Shown here in pieces: positions 1-10,815 of a stretch of DNA of 64,000 bases. The position numbers were made by a program, and so were the translations under genes. Location of the stretch: the NCBI GenBank assembly GCA_963969365.1, contig OZ017754.1, forward strand, positions 1,116,001 to 1,180,000. Direction: 5' to 3'. Position 1 is the first letter of the stretch, and each line of letters starts with the position of its first letter. Below the pieces are notes generated by a model, which saw only the letters and a program-made list of their open reading frames with translations, was not told the origin of the DNA and ran no database searches. The DNA comes from Asterochloris sp. CNOR1. Taxonomy: Eukaryota > Chlorophyta > Trebouxiophyceae > Trebouxiales > Trebouxiaceae.

Positions 1-2056
1 TCCTGTCTGTCGCACGCTCGCTGGGCATGTGAGCAGGTGCACCTACAACGTGTCCCGGCATGCAGTGAGGGCACGGGGTCCTCCGGCAGTCGTGCGTGCC
101 CAGTCAGCCACACCGTCAACAGACACCCACAGCAGCCTGGTGCCTTTCGCGAAGCTGGCAGCTGCCGCCACCCACAGCAGCACGATGCCTCTGGCCAGGC
201 TGGCGTCGGCCCAGGGGCACGAGGCCACCTCCCCTATACGCCGCAAACTTCAAGTGAAGGGCTCCATCCGCCCGAGGCCTGGCAGCAGCAGATCTGGGGC
301 TCGGGCAGCATCCAATGGCCTGGCAGGTGGCAACTAGCTGGGGCCACAGATCTGCAGGAGACCACAGCCTGATGGTGCAGCAGCAAACAGGTGGCAGAGG
401 GGCAGCTGTCAGGCTGGCAGGTGTTCCACTCATCCATAGGTGAGGATGCCCTGCAGGGCAGCTGGCATGTGCAATGACTGTCCATCAGTGCTGTGAGCGG
501 CCGCACTGACCAGCGAGCCAACACCTAGAGGTGCCTATGTGCGCAGCTGGGGCAGCCTCAACGTATGTGAGCAAACTTTATCATAGCAATGTTTGAATAC
601 ACGTGCTATTTCCAATAATCCCCTACATGAAATTGAGTGATCATCACAATTCTTGTGGTTGTTCAAGCCACAACTGGGGGCCCTTTGACTGTGAATTGAA
701 AGTGCGCTTATCGTTGTGATAGCCCATTCAGCTCCCACTCTGCAGGTGGGTGCTGCAAAAGCAAGAGGTGATCCTGCTGCTGGACAGGAGGGCACTGCAT
801 GTATCGCTGCAGCTTGGGCATGCCTGGAGCCAAGCATGGCCAGCAAAGCTGAGCAACTAGTGCGCAACCCTGACAGCACAGCAATCTCCTGCTGTTAACG
901 TCAGGACCCAGGGCCTCAGAGCTCACCTCTGCCCAAGCAAGGCTGAAAACGCAAAGGAAGGGCATGATGCACGATTGTCGGGGGCTGTAGGGATGCGGTG
1001 GGTCAAAGGAGAGTTAGGAAGCGAATCCTTACTGCTTTGCTTGTGTGTGCAACAAAGCCATGGGGAAGATCGATCTCATCAGCAAGATTGAGCAGATGGG
1101 ACTCTATCAGAGGCCTGCTGACTTGAGTCGCTGGTTGTCAACTCCTCCAAGCATGCACCCCCGCACATCCTACTTAGCAGCACCTGGACACTCACCATCA
1201 AGCACACCTATCTTTACGCATTGGTTCTTCTGCTGCAACCTGACAGACAGGTGCCCAAGCTAAGGGAATGCTGCCACCCCCTGTGAACATTTCTAACATC
1301 TCACTGTTACATTCTCACGCTGTAACCTCCTGTGACTGGTCTTGCCGGCAGACAAAGCCTCCCCGCAGATACGGCACCCCAGCGATCCAATTTTAGCGGT
1401 GCAGAAGCAGGGGGAAGCAAGAAGCAGGGGGAACACTTCAAACCTTTTATGAATTTAGCAGCTGATGAAGCACCCAAGGTAAAGCAGTACTTGTAGATCT
1501 TCACCTCCCCGTCTGCACATCCCGCACGCTGCAACTGTCATCATCAGTCCACAGATCATAACATTCACCAAGATCCACTCGCGCTTCCAACACCGAATCC
1601 ACTGCCCCTTCCATTTTAATGATGGCTAAGTTTATCACTTTAGCGCTTGTGGGCTTGAGCGGCGCCATGGGGCAGCTCAGCTCAATCACTGAGATGGCAG
1701 CAAGAGCAAACTCCACTTTGAGGTGTGTGGCAGTTGAAGATTTTGGTGGAGATTGCCACCTCAAGGCACATGCTGACACTCTCCTCCTGCGCACCGTCCT
1801 GCATAACCATTGGCTATCGGTGGCTGTAAGCTGCAAACTCACAAATGCCCCTCTGCCTGCAGCTACACATTGGGCCCCCCTGGATCGGTGAGATTGCCTG
1901 GCTGTGCAGCGGTTTCCCAGACCTTCCTGTTCATGTCACCTTGTTCCATAGATCCCCTGTGATCTGATGTGAAGCTTTATGTGATAAGCAATGCCCCCTG
2001 CACTTGATGCTTCCTGTCTGGCATGAGACGATCCCTGTCTTGCCTGACCATCCCAG
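1..2056. other. No confident gene in the left edge
   Basis: I see no convincing exon between 1 and about 2050. Open frames here are short and lack family motifs. One possible exception is an ATG at 1619 followed by a hydrophobic run (MMAKFITLALVGLSG), which would suit a signal peptide for the germin-like gene that follows. If the donor is the GT after codon 10, the phase fits the exon at 2057, but this is not proven. The segment otherwise reads as intergenic or intronic sequence. Confidence 0.4.
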
Positions 2057-3485
2057 CTGGCCAAGTCCCAGCGCCCGAAGTCTGACCTGTGGCTGCATCT
2101 CGTGCAGGCTGCCCTCAACAACGCTGCTGGCGAGGTGTTTGCCATGGATGTCAGTGCCAACCCAGTGCTGGCGACCTTGCCCGGTGATGGCATCTCAATG
2201 AACCTGGGGATGCTCAAGCCCTGCGGCGTCCTGCTGCCCCACGTGCACCCTAGGTGAGAGACACACCTCGAATGTGTGGCAACTGCCAGGGTTGACGTAC
2301 TATTTTGAGCATTATCAACTTTGACACAGCTGCTTACCTCATGCCATCGCGCTGCTGCTCTGTTTCAGCCCTTCCAAGGCCACGCTTCATCTACAAGTGC
2401 TGATGCCATAATGAAACCCCTTAGCTCAACTGCAGGGCCTCAGAGCTCTACTTCGTCATTTCGGGCAATGTGCAGTATGGTCTGGCTGAGGAGAATGGCG
2501 GCAGGTTAGTCCACTGATGTGTGCAGCTGCATCCCAGCAATTTCAACAGCGTCCCATGGCAGCAAAGGGGCGCCTGACTCAGATCGCATAACTCTGGAGT
2601 GTTGCCCGGGGGTACTCCACAGCCTGAGCTGCGCCCTGAGAAGCCTGTGATACTCTGCTGGCCAGGAGGGCGCATTCTGATGGCTGGCTGGGGGCTGTAC
2701 AGTCCTTGACTGTCGCCTCAGGTCAAGTGTTGCTGGCAGTGAGTTTCTTGGGTGCCAAGTGGTCGTAGTTGTCGCTGTGAGTGCCAACTCTTTGGTGCTG
2801 CCCAGCAGACAGCACAAAGAGGCCAGTAGCCATTGCTGTTCCCTTGAAAGTCTGCTTCTGCGCTGACTCCTGCCCTGCTGCAGCCTGTGTGACGCATGAG
2901 GACACCCACCAACGATGCTCATGTCCGCAACAACGCGGCTTTTGCCAGTTGCCGCACCTGCACGGCCACAGGCTCTGTGATTGTGCTGTACACCTCAATC
3001 ATTCTGCTGCTCAATAATGTTGCAGGAACCTTGTCTACAACCTGACGACCGGCCAGGTGGGCATCGCCCCTCAGGGCCTGGTGCATTTTATGGCCAATCT
3101 AGGCTGTGCCACAGTTAACTTCACCCAGGGCTTCAGCAACCGCAATCCTGGGACCTCTACAATCAGCAATGCCCTTTCCCTGTGAGTCTCCTGAGCCAGC
3201 AGCACTCACAGTGAACAGATGCTGCTGGTGCTGCTGCTCAGCAGGGTATCAGACAGCCACCTGCCTGGCTGTGTTTGGATCTGAGTACTTTGCATGCCCA
3301 CTTGTGGGTGCAAACAGTTGTTGGCGCTTACAAGGTGCTTTGTGCACTGCAGGTTCAATCCTGAGGTGCTGGCTGCTGCTCAGACGACTGCTGTGACCAG
3401 CGCTGACGGGGTGTTTGCCCTGGACCCTGCCTGCCTGCAGCGGTGCGGTCTTGCATCAGCACCTACCTCAGCGGCTCTTGGTTGA
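2057..3485 (+). CDS. Germin-like cupin protein (5' exon unresolved)
   Basis: Four exons join in phase: 2057-2253, 2436-2504, 3026-3181 and 3353-3485 (TGA), coding 184 residues. Both germin boxes are present. Box 1 reads G-x-LLPHVHPRASELYFVISG, and box 2 reads GQVGIAPQGLVHFMAN. Together they supply the three His and one Glu that bind Mn in the cupin barrel. The tail GFSNRNPGTSTI also matches germin-like proteins. Such proteins are usually secreted oxalate oxidases, superoxide dismutases or proteins of unknown activity; the activity here cannot be told. A signal peptide is expected, and the candidate at 1619 is tentative. Introns are 182, 521 and 171 bp with GT-AG borders. A decayed LINE begins about 0.2-0.35 kb downstream. 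Confidence 0.85.
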
Positions 3486-3674
3486 ATGGCCCAAGTGCAC
3501 TGGCAGTCGCCCATCAGATGCTGATGTGCCCACATATCCCTGCGATCTGCTTGTGACTTGCTTTGCATGTTCATCGTGCTGCCAGAGTAGTAAGCAGAGC
3601 CCCTTGCCCATCGTGATGGAACCTCTTGCTTGCGGACCTTCATTAGTTGCCACCCTTTTTGCAGTGCTCAACCA

Positions 3675-3679
3675 TGTAA
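3675..3679 (+). terminator. Likely TGTAA poly(A) signal of the germin-like gene
   Basis: TGTAA, the green-algal polyadenylation signal, lies about 190 bases after the germin-like stop codon. This is a motif match only. Confidence 0.35.
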
Positions 3680-3686
3680 ATAGCAG

Positions 3687-5831
3687 TTGCTCATTGCACT
3701 CTCAAAGTGTCAGGCATGTCACTCCCTGCAGCGGGGGTTTGGTGCAAACCTTCCAACATACCCTGCAGAATACAGGCGGGAACTACATGGCACGGTGCCG
3801 GCACCCGCCCATGTCCAATTGTTCCCCTGTGAGCTACCAGCTTACAGGGATCCTGCCCCTGATGCGGCACAACTGAACGCTGACATCACTGCCGCAGAGG
3901 TTGAAAGAGCCTTGCGGCGGGCCAAGCGCGGTAAGGCAGCGGGCCATGATGGCCTGTCTGCAGACCTGCTCAAGGATGCAGCTCCTGCCCTGCTGGACAA
4001 GTATGTTGACCTTTTCAATCTTATGCTGGCGGGTGACATTCCTGATGCACTATCCATGGGCATCATCACGGCTGTGCACAAGACTGGTGACAAATGTGAC
4101 ATGGCCAATTACAGGAGCACCACAGTCACATCGCCACTCAAAAAGGTGTTTGATTCTGTCCTAGAGTGCAGACTTACTGCATGGACAGAAGAGCATGGCC
4201 TCTGAGCTGCCAGCCAGGCGGGGTTTCGCCCTGACCAACGCACCAGTGATCAACACTATGTCCTCCATACTCTGCAGGACAAGTACTGCCGTGAAGGGGG
4301 ACAGCTCCACTGCTGTTTTGTGGATTTCCGCAAAGCCTTCAACACTGTGCCACGGGATGTGCTATGGGCAGTGCTCAGTAGCATTGGTGTTGGGGGCTGC
4401 TTCCTGTCCTGCCTGCAGGCCATGTACAGCAAAGACTGTGCAGCAGTCAGGACAGCTGATGGCCTCAGCAAGCCCTTCAGATGCCATCAAGGGGTACAGC
4501 AGGGAAGTCCATTGAGCCCGGCGCTCTTTGGTATCTTTGTTGACGCTCTGGAGCGTCTCATGCAGAGGAACTTTGGCCTCGATGTACCAGAACTTGACGG
4601 GCATGCTGTTCCCCTGCTGCTGTACGCAGATAACCTGGTGCTCATCAGCCGCTCAGCTATGGGGTTGCAAGGCCTGCTGGACACATTGCATCGGTTTGCC
4701 ACCTGCCGCAGACTGCAGGTCAGCATCAAGGAGACCGAGGTGCTTGTGTTCCAGCCGCGCAGGCCTGCGCTGGCCAGTCTGCCAACGCTCCACTACAACC
4801 GCAAGGCCCTGAAGAAGGTCCACCAATTCAAGTACCTTGGCCTTTCACTGGAGACACAGGGTGGATTCAGGGAGGCCATTGCACAACTGTGTGCAAGCGC
4901 ACGAAGGGCTGCCTTTGCTGTGCGGCACCGATGTTGTCGGCAGGGCATCTCCAGCTTGGACTGCATCCTCAAGCTGTTCAACGCTAAGGTGTTGCCCATC
5001 TTGTCATACGGCTGCGAGGTTTGGTTCGGCACCTGCTGCAAGGACACAACCAAGCGGCGGTGGGCTGAGCCAGCCGAGCAGGTGTACAGGGATTTCCTGC
5101 GCGGCATCCTGGGCGTATCTCGGCGTGCACCTACCGCTGCTGTGTATGCAGAGTTTGGCACATATCCGTTGGCTGTGCACTGGGCTAGGGTGGCGGCTCG
5201 CTTCCAGTCCCGTGCCCAGTGCATGGAGGAGGACAGACCTGTGCGCTGGGCAGCCACATACTGGGGGGTCCCAGGCCCTGGCACAGACGTGACTGACGCT
5301 GAGGGCATGGCTGCTGCAGCAGAGGTTTGCAAGTTCAAGGCTGATTGCAGCAGCCCAGGGCCCATCCTTGTCCCTGAACACTTCCGTGACGTTAAGCTGC
5401 AGGAAGGCTTGGAGCCATACCTGCATCATGTCAAGATTGCCAACCACAGGCGGGCACTGGCCCGCCTAAGGCTCAGTTGCAGTGATCTCAGGGTCTGCAC
5501 AGACAGGATTATAAAGCCTGTGCGCCCACCCAGGGAGCAAAGGGTATGCTGCCTATGCTCCACTGGTGCTGTGGAAGATGAGTTGCACATCTTGACAACA
5601 TGCCCAGCCATGTCTGGTCTCCATGCAAGCTGCCCTGACCTCCAGCGAGAGCACAGAAACTTAGCCAGTGTGTTTGCAGGTTGCGAGCTGCGCTCACTGG
5701 GCTGGTTCGCATGCCAGGCCTTGCGAGAGCACAGCCGCCTACTGGAGGCCATGGGCCGGCCACTATGGCCTGCCAACTATGTACCACAGACCAACTGCAG
5801 GCCTGGTCCCCGCAGGCGGCGACGCCCATAG
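3687..5831 (+). pseudogene. LINE reverse transcriptase ORF, inactivated
   Basis: The frame encodes the RT N-terminal region (RAKRGKAAGHDGLSADLL), the palm with FVDFRKAFNTVPRD, QGVQQGSPLSPALF and LLYADNLVLIS, then thumb/connection and a zinc knuckle (CCLCSTGAVEDELHILTTC). Two lesions are visible. TGA at 4203-4205 interrupts the frame just before ASQAGFRP, with the same frame resuming directly after it. The catalytic box reads YADN instead of YADD (codon AAC), removing one metal-binding aspartate. Reading is otherwise open for about 700 codons, so decay is recent. An active copy elsewhere in the genome would probably lack both changes. Confidence 0.9.
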
Positions 5832-5850
5832 CACAACCACCCCTGTGGGA

Positions 5851-5904
5851 GGTGCTGGTGCTGCCAGGGGTGCTGGTGCTGCAAAAGGTGCTGGTGCTGC
5901 CAGA
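5851..5904 (+). repeat. 18-bp tandem repeat, three copies
   Basis: GGTGCTGGTGCTGCCAGG and two slightly varied copies follow the RT stop codon by 19 bases, probably as part of the LINE 3' tail. Confidence 0.8.
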
Positions 5905-6291
5905 GGTTCTGGCAGTACAGCAACGGAAGCACTGTTTCCCTGAGCATCGCTTATCTGCAGGATGAAATTTTGGTGGGCTCAGAGTTAGGGTTGGTGGGCG
6001 AGGTGTCAGTTGCCGGCCCACGGCTCATGCACTGCTGCAGCCCACCTGCATGCTGACACGCCCTGCACCACTAACAGCAGCAACGGTTGTTGCGGGAAGG
6101 CCAACTCCATTCGAGTTGACTGACCTCGTTATCGGCCGTTGGCGCTCAAGTTGGATGCTTGGCATGATCTTACAAGTGCATCACCCGTGAATTATCGATG
6201 AAACAGTCGTTGGGCCCCCAGCTGTGGCCTGCTGTACGACGAAAAAGTGCCAGAAGACCCTACTGCAAACCTTCAGCATATCCTACACGGG

Positions 6292-6570
6292 ATGTCACTA
6301 AGGCTGGTTAAGCAACAGCTTGCTGCACTCGACAAGCAGCCAGGTAGCGCTGCCTCTACGGAGAGCAGCCTACCCAAAAACAAGCAGAAGGTAATCAAAG
6401 CTTGCAGAGCCAAACAGGGGAAGGCCGGCAGGAAAGGCCACCAGCCTAAAGGCAGAGATCTGAAGCCACAGGCTGACAGAACTCACAAGCGCAACCTTGC
6501 CTACCTCGCAAGCACTGCCAGCAAGGACGCTCAGGCAGAGGCTCTGCTGGCTCAGGTGCGCTACCTGTGA
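6292..6570 (+). CDS. Unrecognised basic protein exon(s)
   Basis: An open frame of about 90 codons starts at ATG 6292; it is also open upstream to 6247. It encodes a Lys/Arg/Gln-rich, Ala-rich helical peptide with runs such as KNKQKVIKACRAKQGKAGRK and a tail ending LLAQ at a possible GTGCGC donor (6556). Composition and length suggest real coding sequence, possibly the first exon of a nucleolar or RNA-binding type protein, but I do not recognise the family. A possible next exon begins after the AG near 6869 (poly-Ala then EGDSDDIADS). That frame runs on into the ABCI11 first exon, so the boundary between the two genes is uncertain. Confidence 0.35.
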   Translation: MSLRLVKQQLAALDKQPGSAASTESSLPKNKQKVIKACRAKQGKAGRKGHQPKGRDLKPQADRTHKRNLAYLASTASKDAQAEALLAQVRYL

Positions 6571-6916
6571 CAACATCTGTATCGAGCATCTGCTTAGGTT
6601 GCTAGAAGGAGTCTGGCTGCTGCACTGGCAACCTGCAGCACCACACTCATGCCCTGCTGGCAGATGCACTGTCCTCCATGACCTGCACCAGATGCTGCAC
6701 TGATACTTGCAGCTACTTAAGCTTGCCAGTGATGCAGTGTCCCCTGAACATCTGTGCTGCCTGTGCTTGCTGTCTGGGGCAGCCCTCAACCTCCTGCCGG
6801 CTGACGCAATCTTCTGTGCATCTGTGCAGCTGCTAGGGTCGTAGTCTTCACAGGCAGCAGCAGCAGCTGAAGGCGACTCTGACGACATCGCTGACTCCCG
6901 TAGCCAGCGCAGTGAG

Positions 6917-9900
6917 ATGCAGTCACTGCAGGCAGTGAAATCATGCCGCCACCATGTCACACCGACAAACACATCGTCACCTCAAGGTTGCCGCAGCCAG
7001 GCGGCTTGGCCAGCTGCCTCAAGCCAGTGGAGGCATGCCTTGCCGGCGGCAAAGGGGCCGGGGTCGCTGGCCCTCACATGGCAGAGGCGGCACAAGCCTG
7101 ACTGCAGCTCAGCGCGCTGGCCAGGCCAAGTCTGTGCCGCAGCAGCCAGCCCAGACGGCGGTGGTCTGGGCCTTGTTGGCCTCATGGCGTCGTTGATGCA
7201 GCAAGCACAGCAGCAGGTTGGCCCGGCCAGATCCCAGGCGGCAGGGGCAGGCGTGCTGACGCAGGGGGCCACTCTGGATGTGGCAAGCCTGCACTACCAT
7301 CCAGCAGGTGGGCACTTTCCTGTGTCCGCTGACATGGCCCGCTTGTCTGGCCCGTGCCGCCTCCTAGCGTCTCAGCGCTCCATCCACTGCACAAGATCTG
7401 CACTTGGCATGCCTGCAGCCAGACTGCACATGCACAGGCCAGGTACATTCAGTTTGCGTGCCTGCAGCCAGCATTCCTTCTGCAGACCTGGTTCAAGCTC
7501 ATCGCACAGAGCAGCTGCTCCATGCACCCAGCAACTCACTCAAATGGCCTTATCTCACGCTTCCCCCTCCTACTGGCCCCCGCAGGCGCTCAGCTCCCGC
7601 TGTTGCAGGACGTGTCCCTACATCTGCCAGCCAATCAGCTGGGCCTCATCTATGGGCGCTCGGGGGCTGGCAAGACCACCCTCCTGCAGCTGATTGCGGG
7701 GTTGGCAGAGCCCACCACAGGCGCCATCAGCGTGACTGCACCTGCAGCAGGCACAGCTGCGGGCAATGGGGCTGTGCGCTCGTTTGGAGCCAGGGGGTCC
7801 AAATTTGCACAGCTCAAGGCTGCTGAAGCAGCCAAGCGCCAAGGGGGGGCAGTAACTCATCCCCCTCCAGGCAATGGCGCTGCAGCTGGAAGGGCTGCAG
7901 AGTCAGGTGAAGAGGGCGCCTGCAGCAGGTGGATGCTTCATTGCATCATCAACGGCTGATTTGCCTGGTGCTAAAGGACGCTGCTGGGTACTGCAGCTGC
8001 CTTGCATTGTTAGCTGTACATGGGCTCAGAAGTCAGGCCAATGACGAGATAACTCTCTGGCTAGCAGCTGCCATGATGCAACAATAAACTATAACTGCTG
8101 AGGCCTTTGTGCATTCGAAGTCACTGTAGCATCTGATGGTATGGTTGCTGTTCTGCACCTGTGTCTGCCTCCAGCCTGCCTGCTTGCCTGGTTCATGATA
8201 TCAACACAGATTTCCCCTCGTGTCACGTGCACGCTTCATGAATGATGCCAGGCTGATACTCTGCCGCTGCGCAGGCTGTGGCCCCGCGCCGCAGCAGCTG
8301 CCAATGCTGCAGCACCTGGGCTCTCTGCAGCGCATGGCTGACGTGGGCCTGGTATTCCAGTTCCCAGAGAGGCACTTCCTGGGTGCCACTGTGGGGCAGG
8401 TGAGCCTACCTTTGATGACACAGGCAGGAGCAGACATGGCATAGCAGGTGGCCGCCAGGCCGCACAGCAGGTTGCATGGTGATGGCTCCCGCAAACGGAT
8501 GGTGGTCAGACAAGCTGCACTGATTGCCAGCTGACATGCAAACCTGGGTATGAAGCGCTCTTCCCCCTCCAGAGCTGGCAGTTGCCTAGCAGCAGTCACT
8601 CCACGTGGCAGCTGTCCCCAGCACTCACATGCCAGACTTTTGTGCAGATGGGTTTTTGTTATGCTGGCAGGAGGTGGTCCTTGGCTGATTCCAGTGCACC
8701 CAAGAGGCATCGGCTCACATTTTGTGTGTGAGTGCAGTTTGCCACCCAATTTCAAGCAGGACCATCTGGCTGCTTGACAAGCGTTCTGTGGAAGCGCCTG
8801 CCTGCAGGAGTTTTCCCCAAGATGTTGTTCCTCAAGCTCCGCTGCCTGCAGGAAGTGTCTTGTACATGTTCAGTGAACCACATGGTGCACCCAAATGCCC
8901 ACCAAAATGCTGTCACCTGCCTTTCCGCAGGAGCTGTCCTTTGGCTGGTCTGTCAACTACATGGAGCGGCAGCAGCTGTCAGTGCGCACTCACAGTGTGC
9001 TGGCAGCCGTCGGCCTGAGGCACATCTCCCTGGAGACTCCCCTGCAGGTGCAGTGCAGCTTTTGTCTGATCTGTCTAAACTGCACGCCTGTCATGCAGCC
9101 AGAAGGACTTATGCAGGTGCCTGCCTCCAGCACACTACTTCATGTTCAAAAATGCCTTGAGCGCCTTGCCCTGCCTCTGGTCAGGCTGGGCTCCACCCAA
9201 CTATACCTGGACTGTGCCCTCCAGGTTCTGAGCGATGGGTACAAGCGCCGGGTGGCGTTGGCTGTGCAGCTCGTGAGACAGCCCAAGGTGCGAGGGCCTG
9301 GAGCTCACTGCGTGAAGTAGAGCTAGCTTGCTTTCTGGTGGCTCTGCCAGTGCAGCTCGCAAAGTTGCAGGACAGCCCAAGGTGAGACTTGTCATGAGAG
9401 ACAGTGGCGGAGAGGCTGGAGGTGTGGGCAGGCGCCAAGGCATGGTCTGCAGGCCTGCGCAAAGCTTTGGGTCATGTCGTCGCAGTGCCTGAGCAAGTCA
9501 TTGTGGGCACATCAGCACTTCAAGGTGTCCTTGCAGGATGCTGCACTCAGATGTGATGTGGGTCACTGCCTGCCGCCACTTACAGTGTTTGCGACTGCTG
9601 CAGATCCTGCTACTGGATGAACCCCTGGCAGGGCTTGATTGGCAGACGAGGGCAGAGGTGGCCACAACGCTGGCGGAGCTTAAGCGCAGGTGCACCGTCC
9701 TGGTGGTTTCCCACGACCTTCGCGAGCTTGTGCCTCTGGTGAGCTGAATTAAAATATATCCCAGCCTACCAGTCTGAACAGGCTGCAAGCAATGTCAGTT
9801 GCACTGCCCACAATCTGCACAGCCTTTGAGTGGCTGTGCGGCTGCAGCCTTTGAGTGGCTGTGCGGCTGCAGCCTTTGAGTGGCTGTGCGGCTGCAGCCT

Positions 9901-10073
9901 GGCACTTCACACATGGGTTATGCTGTGCTGCCGCTGCATCAAGAGGCACTGCATTACCTGCCTTGCCTTGAGGCAGCCCATCTAATCCTTGTCTTCGTGA
10001 CTTGCAGGTAGATGTCGCATGGCAGGTGAAGCCAGGTGGAAAGGTGCAGATCGCTGAATTGCCGCTTTTGTGA
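6917..10073 (+). CDS. ABCI11: Plastid ABC transporter ATPase, ABCI11/NAP14-like
   Basis: Seven exons join in phase: 6917-7307, 7586-7906, 8275-8399, 8931-9047, 9225-9287, 9604-9738 and 10008-10073 (TGA), giving about 405 residues. Order of motifs: Ser/Ala/Arg-rich N-terminus resembling a chloroplast transit peptide, ATLDVASLHYHPAG, Walker A GRSGAGKTT, Q-loop region VFQFPERHF, signature VLSDGYKRRVALAVQL, Walker B ILLLDEPLAGLDW, and switch His in VVSHDLREL. The Q-loop text and GYKRR match the plant non-intrinsic ABC protein ABCI11 (NAP14) of the chloroplast, reported in transition-metal homeostasis. The signature has Asp where Gly is usual (LSDG for LSGG). The start is uncertain; ATG 7184 is an alternative. 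Intron 5 contains a decayed copy of the exon 5 end, and intron 6 a tandem repeat. Confidence 0.92.
9348..9390 (+). repeat. Decayed copy of ABCI11 exon 5 3' junction
   Basis: The run TGCAGCTCGCAAAG, then GACAGCCCAAGGTGAG, repeats the end of exon 5 plus its donor (9264-9291, TGCAGCTCGTGAG then ACAGCCCAAGGTGCG), with a small insertion. Confidence 0.75.
9820..9900. repeat. 25-bp tandem repeat, three copies, in ABCI11 intron 6
   Basis: A 25-bp unit beginning CAGCCTTTGAGTGGCTGTGC occurs at 9820, 9845 and 9870 with a partial fourth copy. The copies are identical, so the expansion is recent. It is intronic. Confidence 0.95.
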
Positions 10074-10365
10074 ATGAATATGATTTGTTGGCCTGGTCTT
10101 GACCCCCACACAAACTCTGACAAAGATTACATCTACTCGCAACACCTCTAACAAACCAGTGCCTAGTGCAAACAATGACTTTCACAAGAACAAGTCTTGT
10201 GCAGAGAATCGCTGACTAGAACGCTGGTGCCTAGCACCTCATGAATGTCTCAGAAGGGGCGCGATTCGGTGGTGCATATGTGGTGTACACGAAGGGCGCA
10301 GTGCAAGTGCAAACTGCACAGCAGTAAATAATTGATTGACCTCCATGAAATGGGGCCTCGATCAA

Positions 10366-10370
10366 TGTAA
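10366..10370 (+). terminator. Possible TGTAA poly(A) signal of ABCI11
   Basis: TGTAA lies about 290 bases after the ABCI11 stop codon, within the 740-bp convergent intergenic region (10074-10815). I see no other gene in that region, only a short CT run near 10572-10588. Confidence 0.3.
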
Positions 10371-10815
10371 GTTGAATAAGAATTGGCTGTTGCAAAATTA
10401 TAAGCACTTCCCACATGGCTTGGCATGTGAGCCTCAAACCAGGGCTGCTGGCTGCTGTGCAAGCTAGTCACTCGATCATCTGGCCAGCAATGGGGCAGAG
10501 TAGACCCATGGGCCAACCAAACAGGGCTGACAGGGGATGCTTGCTGCGCCTATGTCAAAGCGGGCTCTGCTATCTCTCTCTCTCTCAACTACTAAAACTG
10601 GCATGCCTCACCACCAGGCAGGCATGCTCTGCAGGCCAGCAGACATGCACGTCAGTGAAAGTGTGACGCTGACGTTGTCTCAGCAGGCAAAGTTAGCAGC
10701 CATGCATAGTATGTGGTTGCCAAAGTGCAAAGTGACACTGAGACCCTTAAGAGCATTGTGCAAACAGCAGCATGCAGGAACCCATTGCAGCACGTGCTGG
10801 CAACTTCCCCTTAAG

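Larger units (their letters stand above)
3687..5940 (+). mobile_element. 5'-truncated non-LTR (LINE) retrotransposon remnant
   Basis: One long reading frame with non-LTR reverse transcriptase motifs runs from about 3690 to 5831, followed by a short repeat-rich 3' tail. No apurinic endonuclease domain or ORF1 is visible upstream, so the copy is 5'-truncated. The transition from unique DNA lies somewhere in 3490-3850. No poly(A) tail or clear target-site duplication is seen at the 3' end. It sits just downstream of the germin-like gene in the same orientation. The family was not assigned; the C-terminal CCHC knuckle is typical of L1/RTE-like algal elements. Confidence 0.85.

Noticed and set aside
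1045-1263. Plus-strand ORF with KIDLISKIEQMGLY resembling chloroplast DUF1118-type repeats
   Set aside because: Only one short similar stretch exists, the rest of the frame is unlike any family, and no partner exons were found nearby.
4203-4205. The LINE in-frame TGA as a second selenocysteine or a reassigned codon
   Set aside because: It lies at a position that is not Cys in reverse transcriptases, and the copy also has a dead YADN box. TGA is used as a normal stop by the germin-like, ABCI11, GFA and GDT1 genes here, so no code change is needed.
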